A DNA stretch of 64,000 nt, from assembly GCA_006969745.1 (NCBI GenBank), contig CP030886.1:1-64000 (forward strand), written 5' to 3'. A model generated the notes under the pieces. The model had not been told where the DNA came from, did not search any database, and saw only the letters and a list, made by a program, of their open reading frames with translations. Source of the DNA: Cytophagaceae bacterium. GTDB lineage: Bacteria; Bacteroidota; Bacteroidia; Cytophagales; Cyclobacteriaceae. Positions 37,040 through 44,800 of this stretch are shown here, piece by piece (within the stretch, counting starts at the first letter, position 1; each line of letters begins with the position of its first letter). Both the position numbers and the translations under genes were made by a program.

Positions 37040-37352
37040 ACATTCGCTTTTTCTTATAATCGATGTTGTAATAAAGAATGCATCAATTAGAAAAGTTAGA
37101 AGGCATGGACTTAATTATAACCAAATATTTATGCTTACTAAATATGCTTTGCAAAATGGTTACATCAAAAATAAAAGGGGAAAGTTGGTAATTACTAGAA
37201 AAGGAAAGAAATATCACAGTTCAAACCAAGAGGAATTTAGGATCAAGAATAAAGATGAATGGATCGATTTTGATAAGGAATCAAAAGTTGCTAAAATTAG
37301 TAAAACCGCTATATTTGTTCCAAAGCAGGATGAATTAACATTCCTCCTTTAA
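36996..37352 (+). CDS. Winged-helix protein of the retron operon
   Basis: 118 residues; an internal ATG (MEKSTQ, 37005) is an alternative start. It overlaps the PRTase-like gene by 30-40 bp. The segment LNYNQIFMLTKYALQNGYIK followed by KRGKLVITRKGKKY has the helix-helix-wing pattern of a winged helix. DNA-binding partners of this kind occur with retron effectors and may contact the msDNA or regulate the operon. Role inferred. Confidence 0.65.
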   Translation: MKSMEKSTQPHFPDKHSLFLIIDVVIKNASIRKVRRHGLNYNQIFMLTKYALQNGYIKNKRGKLVITRKGKKYHSSNQEEFRIKNKDEWIDFDKESKVAKISKTAIFVPKQDELTFLL

Positions 37353-37526
37353 AGGTACAGGAACAGAGAGTCTTTGTTCCTTGAGTGAATGTTCTTTCTA
37401 GCACCCCGCTTTTTAACCCAACCTTCGACAAAGTCGACCCTAAAGGGATCGGTTGAATTAAAAAGCGGTGTTCACTAATTTGAGTGAGGGAGAAACAAAC
37501 TCCCCACTCAATTAACGACCTCTCAA
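37353..37526 (+). ncRNA. Candidate retron msr-msd RNA
   Basis: 174 bp directly upstream of the reverse transcriptase. Visible structure: hairpin GGAACA/TGTTCC (37360-37380); an 11-bp stem 37406-37416 / 37458-37468 enclosing CAACC/GGTTG and two small hairpins (TCGAC/GTCGA and CCC/GGG); and a 12-bp stem at 37480-37511 with one bulged A. TTGAGTG occurs at 37381-37387 and 37480-37486, and both can pair with CACTCAA (37505-37511), giving a possible a1/a2 switch. The exact msr/msd limits and branching G are not determined. Confidence 0.6.
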
Positions 37527-38564
37527 GTGAATTTTGAACCCTATAAAATCTTCTTTACTAATGAGGCAATCAATGCTGGGTATTCGAAAGAGAACATTGA
37601 TCTATGCTTAAAATATGCAAAGCCAATTATCGAGAATGGATTGCCAGTAATTTATAATACAACGCACCTTTCGGGACTTGTTGGATATTCGAAAGAATAT
37701 ATTAAGAAAGCCGTCTATAACACCCCTTACTATTATCGCAGTTTTAAAATTAAAAAGAGAAATGGCAGCTTAAGAGAAATTTCAGAACCACTACCTAGCT
37801 TAAAAGAAATCCAATTATGGATCCTAAATGAAATTCTCTACAAAGTGAAAGTAAGTGTCTTTGCAAAAGCGTATAGGCCCGATATTGGCTTAATAGAGAA
37901 CATCAAGTACCATACAAATCAACCCAAAGTGTTTTCACTCGACATAGAAAATTTCTACCCTTCAATTAGTCGGGAAGCGATCCAAAAGTTATTTGAAAGC
38001 TGGGGATACTCTGAAATACTTTCAAACTTACTCTCAAAGCTTTGTACCCTAAATGAATCATTACCTCAAGGAGCACCAACAAGTCCATATCTTTCAAATC
38101 TATTTTTCAGCCCTCTCGATATCGAAATTTCAGAATATTGCAAAAGAAGGAAAATAATGTACACTAGATACGCTGATGATATGACCTTTTCTGGAGATTT
38201 TGACCATCAAGAATTAAATGACTGGATCAAAGAAAAGTTATCAGAAAAAGAACTTTCACTAAATGAAAATAAGACACAGCTTATGCTCCCTAATAATCGT
38301 CAAGTTGTAACTGGTATAGTAGTTAATGAGAAAACTCAGGTTCCTATTGAAAAAAGGAAACGATTAAGACAAACCATGTTTTATATCAAAAAGTTTGGAT
38401 TCATAGATCATATGAAACATGAAAAAATCAACAAAGGAAACTATTTAGAACACCTAATCGGAAAGGTGAATTTTGTATTACAGATGAATCCTAGTGATAG
38501 CGAGTTTTTAGAATATAAAAAAATACTTAATTCAATCAAGACCGAGTCAAAAAATCAATCTTGA
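37527..38564 (+). CDS. Retron-type reverse transcriptase
   Basis: 345 residues, GTG start. Motif A SLDIENFYPSI (D139), motif B LPQGAPTSPYLSNL, the catalytic YADD box at 215-218 (RYADDMTFSG), and the retron-specific VTG motif (VVTGIVVN) are all present. NIKYH replaces the usual NAxxH of the X region. No fused effector domain. It should copy part of the upstream RNA into msDNA. Together with the PRTase-like and winged-helix genes it forms a self-contained retron of about 2.4 kb. Confidence 0.9.
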   Translation: MNFEPYKIFFTNEAINAGYSKENIDLCLKYAKPIIENGLPVIYNTTHLSGLVGYSKEYIKKAVYNTPYYYRSFKIKKRNGSLREISEPLPSLKEIQLWILNEILYKVKVSVFAKAYRPDIGLIENIKYHTNQPKVFSLDIENFYPSISREAIQKLFESWGYSEILSNLLSKLCTLNESLPQGAPTSPYLSNLFFSPLDIEISEYCKRRKIMYTRYADDMTFSGDFDHQELNDWIKEKLSEKELSLNENKTQLMLPNNRQVVTGIVVNEKTQVPIEKRKRLRQTMFYIKKFGFIDHMKHEKINKGNYLEHLIGKVNFVLQMNPSDSEFLEYKKILNSIKTESKNQS

Positions 38565-38673
38565 CGGACTTATTGTTTGAATTCTACAGCTTCATTAGAT
38601 CAGTTTCTTTCCCGTTTTCATCTCTAAACTATCAAATAGCTGTCCTTTTTTCTCGTTTAGCCCCTATCCTTTC

Positions 38674-38817
38674 GAAGCAATCAACATGCAGATGAGTAAT
38701 GATCTTGTAGCCCAGGACATTCGCTCTGCCCTCTTCCATTTGGGAGAGATCACTGGTGAAGTGACTACTGATGACTTACTAGAGAATATCTTTAGTAAGT
38801 TTTGTATCGGGAAGTAA
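38674..38817 (+). pseudogene. mnmE: Detached 3' end of a diverged mnmE, with an internal att site at 38800-38817
   Basis: The 129 bp at 38689-38817 encode 42 residues identical to the MnmE C-terminus ([12 protein letters not shown] to FCIGK). By my count they differ from the intact gene at 22 nucleotides including the stop (TAA versus TGA), all synonymous. Weaker similarity extends upstream to 38674. The terminal 18 bp TTTTGTATCGGGAAGTAA is the third att copy. The fragment comes from a functional mnmE of another lineage, carried in or displaced by integration. Confidence 0.9.
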
Positions 38818-38978
38818 TTCAAGTCCCTCTGTATCTCCTATCCTATTCCATCCTCAAGATCATCCACTAGAGAGACTCCTAGATATCTCATTTTGAAAGT
38901 TGGATGACTCGTTGGAATGAAGAGCGAGTAAATTGGCTTAACTTTTGGTAGTGATATATAATACTAATAACTCTAATC

Positions 38979-39197
38979 ATGATGATGGAAATTAGGAAAG
39001 CACGCCTCAATAAAATCGAAGAAGAATCTCTTAAGATTGTTACCCAGAATCAGCTTGCGGTTAAGATTGGCAAGGATGCAGACTACATATCCAAGCTTGA
39101 AAGAGGAAAAAGAACACCATCACTCAGAACACTACAGGAAATCTGTAACGAGCTAGGGGTTAAAATGAATTATTTATTTTTCATAATTGGTATATGA
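38979..39197 (+). CDS. XRE-family regulator of cassette 3
   Basis: 72 residues; the HTH_3 domain covers most of it (QNQLAVKIGKDADYISKLERG, TPSLRTLQEICNELG). Like the cassette 1 controller it is a single-domain protein of C-protein size. It is the first gene after the internal att site and precedes the four-gene operon in the same direction, with a palindrome between them, so it probably times expression of the downstream methyltransferase operon. The 414-bp stretch before it otherwise holds only the mnmE fragment. Confidence 0.78.
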   Translation: MMMEIRKARLNKIEEESLKIVTQNQLAVKIGKDADYISKLERGKRTPSLRTLQEICNELGVKMNYLFFIIGI

Positions 39198-39209
39198 ATT
39201 GAGTAAAAG

Positions 39210-39232
39210 TGACTTAAACTTAAAATAAGTCA
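39210..39232. promoter_or_regulatory. Palindromic candidate operator before the HIT operon
   Basis: Inverted repeat TGACTTA (39210-39216) - N9 - TAAGTCA (39226-39232), between the XRE gene and the operon start. The TAAGTC half-site is also in the two repeats before the other XRE gene of the island, so both regulators may bind related sites. Confidence 0.55.
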
Positions 39233-39329
39233 ACCAAACATACTGGATAATCCAATTTTTTGAAGCATTTAAAAGACAGTTAAGTGGAAATGATGTTTAA
39301 TTGTTATAATTACCTGTTTCTTGATAGGT

Positions 39330-39932
39330 ATGAATAGCCAACAGACAGAATGTGAACTTTGCAATGCAATAAAAGACTCAAGTAGTCTTAATCCTAAAAT
39401 TTGGAATACTCCTCTTTACGAGACAGATAGTTTTATAATCTTGCCTTCTATTGGTCCGCTTGTGTCTGGTCACGTTTTAATTTGCAGCAAAAATCATTAT
39501 CAGAGCCTTAGTTTCATGAAGAAGGAACATGTTTTAGAACTGAAGTCCTTATTGCATAAACTAGAAAAAAGGGACTTTATGAAAGATTGTCTGATATCTG
39601 AACATGGCTCTAGCTGGGATCAAAAAGGCGGAGCTTGCGTAATCCACACTCACCTGCATATTATTCCAAGTTTTAGCAGAGACGTTGATATTTTAGAAGG
39701 GCATTTACCTGTTTTTGATGTTGATGAATTAGATCAAGTTCTTAATATAGATGATCCTTACCTACTGAACTTTAATCTAAATAACAAGATCAAAGTATAT
39801 GAAGCCTATAATATTCCAAGTCAACAAATTAGAATGGCTCTTTGCAAAAAATATGGATTTAAGAGGCAAGATTGGAGGCAAGATGAAAAGTTAGATTTAA
39901 TAAAAAAGTCTATTGATTTATGGAAAAATTAA
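39330..39932 (+). CDS. HIT-family protein
   Basis: 200 residues from the ATG at 39330. The HIT signature HTHLHIIPS (H106, H108, H110) is preceded by GPLVSGHVLICSKNHYQSL, typical of the fold. HIT proteins hydrolyse or transfer nucleoside monophosphates. The C-terminal ~70 residues extend beyond a minimal HIT domain. The gene abuts the ThiL-like gene with no gap and is the first gene of the operon. A nucleotide-linked substrate is likely, but its identity is unknown. Confidence 0.75.
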   Translation: MNSQQTECELCNAIKDSSSLNPKIWNTPLYETDSFIILPSIGPLVSGHVLICSKNHYQSLSFMKKEHVLELKSLLHKLEKRDFMKDCLISEHGSSWDQKGGACVIHTHLHIIPSFSRDVDILEGHLPVFDVDELDQVLNIDDPYLLNFNLNNKIKVYEAYNIPSQQIRMALCKKYGFKRQDWRQDEKLDLIKKSIDLWKN

Positions 39933-40961
39933 ATGAATAGACTAGATCCTGATAAAGCCCCTAAGCTCATAAGAGAGTTGTTTTCAAACTCAGCTATTGA
40001 CCCATCAATCAAAACCAATATTGATGATGATGATTGTGCAGTGTTTAAAATTGGCAAGCTTTATTATGGAATTACCACTGACTTTTTGAATTCGAAAACA
40101 ATTGCTGAAGAGTTGGATATAGGTAGTTTTCGTGAATTTGGCAGACTTGTGGCTGCAGCAAACCTCTCTGACTTGATTGGTTCCGGATTTAAGCCCTATG
40201 CATTTCTTTTATCAGTAATGCTTAAAAAAGGTAGCTCAGATTCTGATTTTAAAGAATTAATGAAGGGAGTTAAAGAAGTGCTGGACACATTTGAAATTTC
40301 ATTGATTGGTGGTGATACAAAGCTAGGTAAAGAATTTTCTGTAGCTGGATTTGGAATTGGTATTTCAGAATACAAACCATTTCTGAAAAAGAATGCCAAA
40401 GAAGGTGATCTCATTTTCACTACAGGGGAATTAGGTTCAACATGTGCTGTAGCGATTGGATATAATGCGATTTTTGATAAGAACTGGAGAAGATGGGCAA
40501 CTCAGGTTGTTGTAGATCCTTCATTACCATTTAAAAAAACGAGTCATTTAGCCAAAAAGAATATTTGTAATTGCGGGACTGATATTAGCGATGGCCTAGG
40601 CCGTGATCTAAATGACCTTTGCAGATCTAGTAATGTTGGAGCAATTGTAGATGTAGATAAAATTCCGATTAATTCTCAAGTGCATTTAGTTTCAAGAAAA
40701 TTGGATATAGAGCCATGGTCATTTGCATTCGGCATTGGCGGTGATTTTGAATCAATTGTATGTGTATCACCAAAACATAAAGACACATTAGTCTCCCTTG
40801 GATTCACTTTAATAGGAGAAATCACTAAAGAAAAAGATATGCTTATAAATAACTATGGAAAAATATCTGCTATGCCAATTAAAGGACATAATGACTTATT
40901 CAAAAAATCATTCTCTGGAGAGGCATCTCACCTTTTAAAAGAAATTAAGAATAATGATTAA
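39933..40961 (+). CDS. AIR-synthase-fold kinase-like protein related to ThiL
   Basis: 342 residues. N-terminal ATP/Mg region DDDDCAVFKIGKLYYGITTDF, then GGDTKLGKEF, and the C-terminal domain motif GTDISDGLGRDL, all characteristic of ThiL (thiamine-monophosphate kinase) and relatives such as HypE and SelD. In a methyltransferase operon a role in thiamine synthesis is unlikely, so the fold has probably been recruited to phosphorylate or activate another small molecule. It follows the HIT gene directly and overlaps the next gene by 8 bp. Confidence 0.72.
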   Translation: MNRLDPDKAPKLIRELFSNSAIDPSIKTNIDDDDCAVFKIGKLYYGITTDFLNSKTIAEELDIGSFREFGRLVAAANLSDLIGSGFKPYAFLLSVMLKKGSSDSDFKELMKGVKEVLDTFEISLIGGDTKLGKEFSVAGFGIGISEYKPFLKKNAKEGDLIFTTGELGSTCAVAIGYNAIFDKNWRRWATQVVVDPSLPFKKTSHLAKKNICNCGTDISDGLGRDLNDLCRSSNVGAIVDVDKIPINSQVHLVSRKLDIEPWSFAFGIGGDFESIVCVSPKHKDTLVSLGFTLIGEITKEKDMLINNYGKISAMPIKGHNDLFKKSFSGEASHLLKEIKNND

Positions 40962-42174
40962 TAACTCAGATATTAACCAAGTTCTCACTAGACTTAGTAG
41001 GCAAATCCAAGACCAAGTAACCAATGGTCCTCAAACTGAATTTCTTGTAGCACGAAACATTCCTAATATTTTCTGCTGTGGTCAATTCTTCAATGAGAGT
41101 GCCTCTAAGCAACGTGGCTTACATGGTACGGCAGGTGCAATTAGAATAATTGGTGATAATCCAGAAGTTGATCCCGAAAGAGTACCTGAACTAATAAACG
41201 GACTAATAGCATATATAAAAAATCGATTTCAAATTGAATTTGAGATTCGTGATTATGATGCTGGAAATCTTAAAAGTGAAGATGTTAATACAATAAAAAT
41301 TGCAGAAAAGTTAACTGCCCTAAACTGTATAAGCCATGATAGCCCTGAAAAAAATGAGCTTCGTACATCAATAATTAATTTACTCGTCGAAAAGTTAGAA
41401 GAGAATGGATGGGGATATGATTTGACAAATAATAACCCGAAAGTTCTACCGACAATTTTTGTATTAAAAGCATTGCATGGTAATGTAAGTGTTCAAACCT
41501 TAAGAAGACCACTTGATTGGTTAATTGATGAATTAAAAAGGACAAATCCAGATTCTGAGATTTCCGAGTTTTACATAAAAGTACTTGCTTTGGACCTGTT
41601 TACATTCTATTGGGAAGATGAGGTGACCCATAAGGAACTACGCAAGATATTTAATAGTATATGGAAACAAACGAAGGAATTGTTTGGCCAAAATATCGAA
41701 CAGAATATTGAATATGAGATTAACTCTAACCACTCATACATAAGAATACCATGGCAATTATACATTATTGCATTATCTGCTAAACTAAATATCTGGACAT
41801 ATAGCGGGCAAACGATCCAAAGAAAATTGAAAGGAATTAAGCTTAGCGTCTTAAATGGTGGTTTTAAGTATGCACACAGTGGGCCTGGACTTTCAGTAAG
41901 AACAAATGCTATTTTGTATGAGAATCTCCAAAAGGTGAAAAAACAGCAGTCCAATGATAGCTTAATTAAGTTTTTATTTTTTCTTAATAAGCTAACAAGC
42001 ATCGTGACTGGAAAATGGTCAAAACTGACTATAAGATTACTTGCACTCATTTTTATACTATTGGCTCTTTTGTCTAATTTTATTGAATTGGGATTTGGTG
42101 ACAGCATTTTTAAAGACACAAAAAATGATATAATCGCTGGACTCATTTTTTCTCTCTCTTTCAATAGGAGATAA
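40954..42174 (+). CDS. Helical protein with terpenoid-cyclase-like repeat and C-terminal membrane anchor
   Basis: 406 residues. QRGLHGTAGAIRIIG near residue 55 and NGWGYDLTNNNPKVLPTIFVL near 151 recall the alpha/alpha-toroid repeats of prenyltransferase/terpene-cyclase-like proteins, but the catalytic DxDD was not found. One membrane helix lies at about 357-380 (LLALIFILLALLSNFIEL) with a short tail, so the protein is probably membrane-tethered. It could be a sensor or effector of the operon. The fold call is tentative; the anchor and operon position are clear. Confidence 0.55.
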   Translation: MINNSDINQVLTRLSRQIQDQVTNGPQTEFLVARNIPNIFCCGQFFNESASKQRGLHGTAGAIRIIGDNPEVDPERVPELINGLIAYIKNRFQIEFEIRDYDAGNLKSEDVNTIKIAEKLTALNCISHDSPEKNELRTSIINLLVEKLEENGWGYDLTNNNPKVLPTIFVLKALHGNVSVQTLRRPLDWLIDELKRTNPDSEISEFYIKVLALDLFTFYWEDEVTHKELRKIFNSIWKQTKELFGQNIEQNIEYEINSNHSYIRIPWQLYIIALSAKLNIWTYSGQTIQRKLKGIKLSVLNGGFKYAHSGPGLSVRTNAILYENLQKVKKQQSNDSLIKFLFFLNKLTSIVTGKWSKLTIRLLALIFILLALLSNFIELGFGDSIFKDTKNDIIAGLIFSLSFNRR

Positions 42175-42180
42175 TAGTAA

Positions 42181-44649
42181 ATGCTCGAATTCAATGACAT
42201 GTTATATGGTAAGATTTTCTTACCGGAGTGGATTTACCCCTTCTTAAAGTCTCCTGAGATTGCAAGATTGAGAGGTATAAGACTTTCGAACATTGATTCA
42301 ATTCAATTTAAGGATTTTAGTAGCCCAAATAGATTTGATCACTCTCTTGGAGTAATTCATTTAGGGATAATTGCTTCTTCAGTAAGAGGACTTGATCAAA
42401 GAGAAACAATTCACCTGCTTTTGGCATGCCTATACCATGATGTCGCAACTCCTCCATTCGCACATTCTCTTGAGTTTGTTTTACCTAATTTTTCTCATGA
42501 AAATGAGGCTAGAATTATATTAGATAATGTAAAAGAAGGGTCAGATTTAAACTCATCCAATATTTCAATTTACAAGTCAGAGACGGTTCAGTTCAATCAT
42601 CTTGTAGATTCGTTACAAAAAGAATTCAAGATTAAGCTTGATGCAAGTAGAATACTAGATATAATAACTGGAGATGATGCAGAATTGGGCTTTTTAGTTA
42701 ATGGCCTAGTTGATTTGGATAATGCTGACAACGTAACAAGAGCTTCATTACACCTTGGTATTAGGATTGATCCTGAAGTACCAATTGGAATAGCTAGATA
42801 TTTAGGGAGTTTAAATTCAATACCGTTAAGCATATCTGAAATAAAAAATGATTATGTTCGAAAATGGTATGGGTACAGAGAATTGATGTATGACTCTTTT
42901 AAGGATGCCAATGATGAAGAAAATGGCAGAACCTCTTTATTGTATCATATCCTAAGGAGATGTCTCAATAGTGGGATAGGCACAGATTCAATAATTAGGA
43001 ATACGGAAAGTGAATTGCTATACATGATTGAAAATAGAGAACTAAATGAAAGCTCTAAATATAGATTTAGCCTAAATGAGCTTTCTAGGAGATATCAACT
43101 ATTAGAAAAGCCACAGCTCTTTTTAGAGATTACTTTTAATACGAGTGAAGTAATTAAGGAATTAAAAAATCCTGAATTTAGCAATTGGTTGGATTCAAAA
43201 TTGGTTGGAGATAAAGCCGAATTGTTTTGCTTTGTGTCATTTAAGAAGAATCTCGAAAAAAAGAAAATCGAAAATTGCAAATTGCAAGTGTTTCTATTGG
43301 AAGGAAAAATTACTCTTTTCAATATTCCTTCTTATCTGAAATCTTTGCTGGAAAGGCGAGAATTAGAATACCAAAGTTTATCTCCAAGTCAATTAAGATC
43401 GGAGCTAGAACAAGCTTTCAAAATAGAAATTAATGATCTAGTATCTAAAAAGCCATGGAAAGAGACAAAACTGTGTCAGAATGAAGACGTAGTTTCAAAT
43501 CTTCACCGAATAGGGAACTGGGCCTTTAAATTATCAAGGAATGAAAGCTTACATTCGTATCCAGCAACCTTCGTTCACAACATTCCAGCTAATCTTCTAA
43601 GCAGCTTAAATGTTAGCAACGAAGATGTCTTAGATTGCTTCGGAGGAACTGGACAGACAGGAATTGAGGCAATCAAATTCAGATGCAGACCAATCATATG
43701 TGATGCAAATCCATTTGCATCTCTAATCTCAAAAGTGCGTCTTTCTTTTTACTCTAAAGAAGTGATAAGTGAAATTGATAATCTCAATATCAGCTCTATA
43801 GAAAAATCAATTGAATTCAAAACACACTTAGATTATGAAGAAGTTCTAAAATGGTATCATCCCAAGACATTTAGTCAACTTAGCGCAATTAAAACTTATA
43901 TACAGAGCATTGAAAACCAGACTTTGAAAGACTTCTATAATGTGTGTTTCTCTGGTATACTTCAATCATGCACAGAGAGGAAGGGTAAACATTTTGCTTA
44001 TTTTGCTGATAATACTCCTCTCCCTAAAGGAGTTGACAGACCTAATTATCAAAATGCGCTTAACCTATTTGAAAACAAAGTCAGAAGAAACTTAAGAATC
44101 CTTAGCTCTCAACAAATCAAAATAGCTAAGTTGGGGATTAATTGTGAAGAAGCTCTGAATGCTTCAATTGTAAGAAATATTCCTATTCAAACACTTAATA
44201 ATGAAGAGATTGGAATCGATAAGAATAGTGTTGCTGCAGTTATAACATCTCCTCCTTATATAGGGATGGTTGATTATACTCTTGGCATGAGGCTTTCATA
44301 TTTTTGGTTTAAGGAATATGATATGGATAACGATTTTAAGTATGAGATAGGTCCACGGAGAGGGAGATTTAAACCAAACCAAAGTGGAGAAGAATATTTT
44401 GCAATGATGAAAGTATTTGCTTCTAAGATGTCTACATTAATTAAGGATGGTGGCTATCTATGCACCGTTGTAGGAAAACCCTCCTCAAGTAAGTTTTCAA
44501 ACCTTAATATATTTGAAGATGTTAACGAGTTAATGGGTAATTATAATTTTGAAAAAATTTGGCATAAAAAAAGACCTATTAACTGGCAAAATCACCCATT
44601 TAAATCTATCAACGAGGAATTAATATCTGTTTATAAATTGCATATGTAA
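42181..44649 (+). CDS. HD phosphohydrolase - DNA methyltransferase fusion
   Basis: 822 residues. The N-terminal HD domain is of the dGTPase/SAMHD1 type: RFDHSLGVIHL (H54), CLYHDVATPPFAHS (H86, D87) and a later DLDNADNVTRA aspartate near 180, so the metal site looks complete. The C-terminal half is a SAM methyltransferase: DCFGGTGQTGIEA (motif I, ~484) and ITSPPYIGM (motif IV, SPPY at ~690), the form of N4-cytosine or N6-adenine amino-methylases. About 200 residues between the motifs may recognise DNA. I do not know this fusion as a named family. Last gene of the operon, 6 bp after the membrane-anchored gene. Confidence 0.75.
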   Translation: MLEFNDMLYGKIFLPEWIYPFLKSPEIARLRGIRLSNIDSIQFKDFSSPNRFDHSLGVIHLGIIASSVRGLDQRETIHLLLACLYHDVATPPFAHSLEFVLPNFSHENEARIILDNVKEGSDLNSSNISIYKSETVQFNHLVDSLQKEFKIKLDASRILDIITGDDAELGFLVNGLVDLDNADNVTRASLHLGIRIDPEVPIGIARYLGSLNSIPLSISEIKNDYVRKWYGYRELMYDSFKDANDEENGRTSLLYHILRRCLNSGIGTDSIIRNTESELLYMIENRELNESSKYRFSLNELSRRYQLLEKPQLFLEITFNTSEVIKELKNPEFSNWLDSKLVGDKAELFCFVSFKKNLEKKKIENCKLQVFLLEGKITLFNIPSYLKSLLERRELEYQSLSPSQLRSELEQAFKIEINDLVSKKPWKETKLCQNEDVVSNLHRIGNWAFKLSRNESLHSYPATFVHNIPANLLSSLNVSNEDVLDCFGGTGQTGIEAIKFRCRPIICDANPFASLISKVRLSFYSKEVISEIDNLNISSIEKSIEFKTHLDYEEVLKWYHPKTFSQLSAIKTYIQSIENQTLKDFYNVCFSGILQSCTERKGKHFAYFADNTPLPKGVDRPNYQNALNLFENKVRRNLRILSSQQIKIAKLGINCEEALNASIVRNIPIQTLNNEEIGIDKNSVAAVITSPPYIGMVDYTLGMRLSYFWFKEYDMDNDFKYEIGPRRGRFKPNQSGEEYFAMMKVFASKMSTLIKDGGYLCTVVGKPSSSKFSNLNIFEDVNELMGNYNFEKIWHKKRPINWQNHPFKSINEELISVYKLHM

Positions 44650-44800
44650 TTAAGGCTTATTATCCTATTTACATTTATTGAGTTTACATGTCTTTATATT
44701 TTAGCACGAGTATAGAATTATTTGTCTTTCTTTTGTAATTCGATTTATCAAACTATTTCATAATGAACTAATAATTAGATAGTTAAATTATTTTATTACA

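Noticed and set aside
41607-42200. 197-residue open frame on the minus strand inside cassette 3
   Set aside because: It is antisense to the membrane-anchored protein gene, which has well-formed operon junctions; the antisense product shows no recognisable domain.
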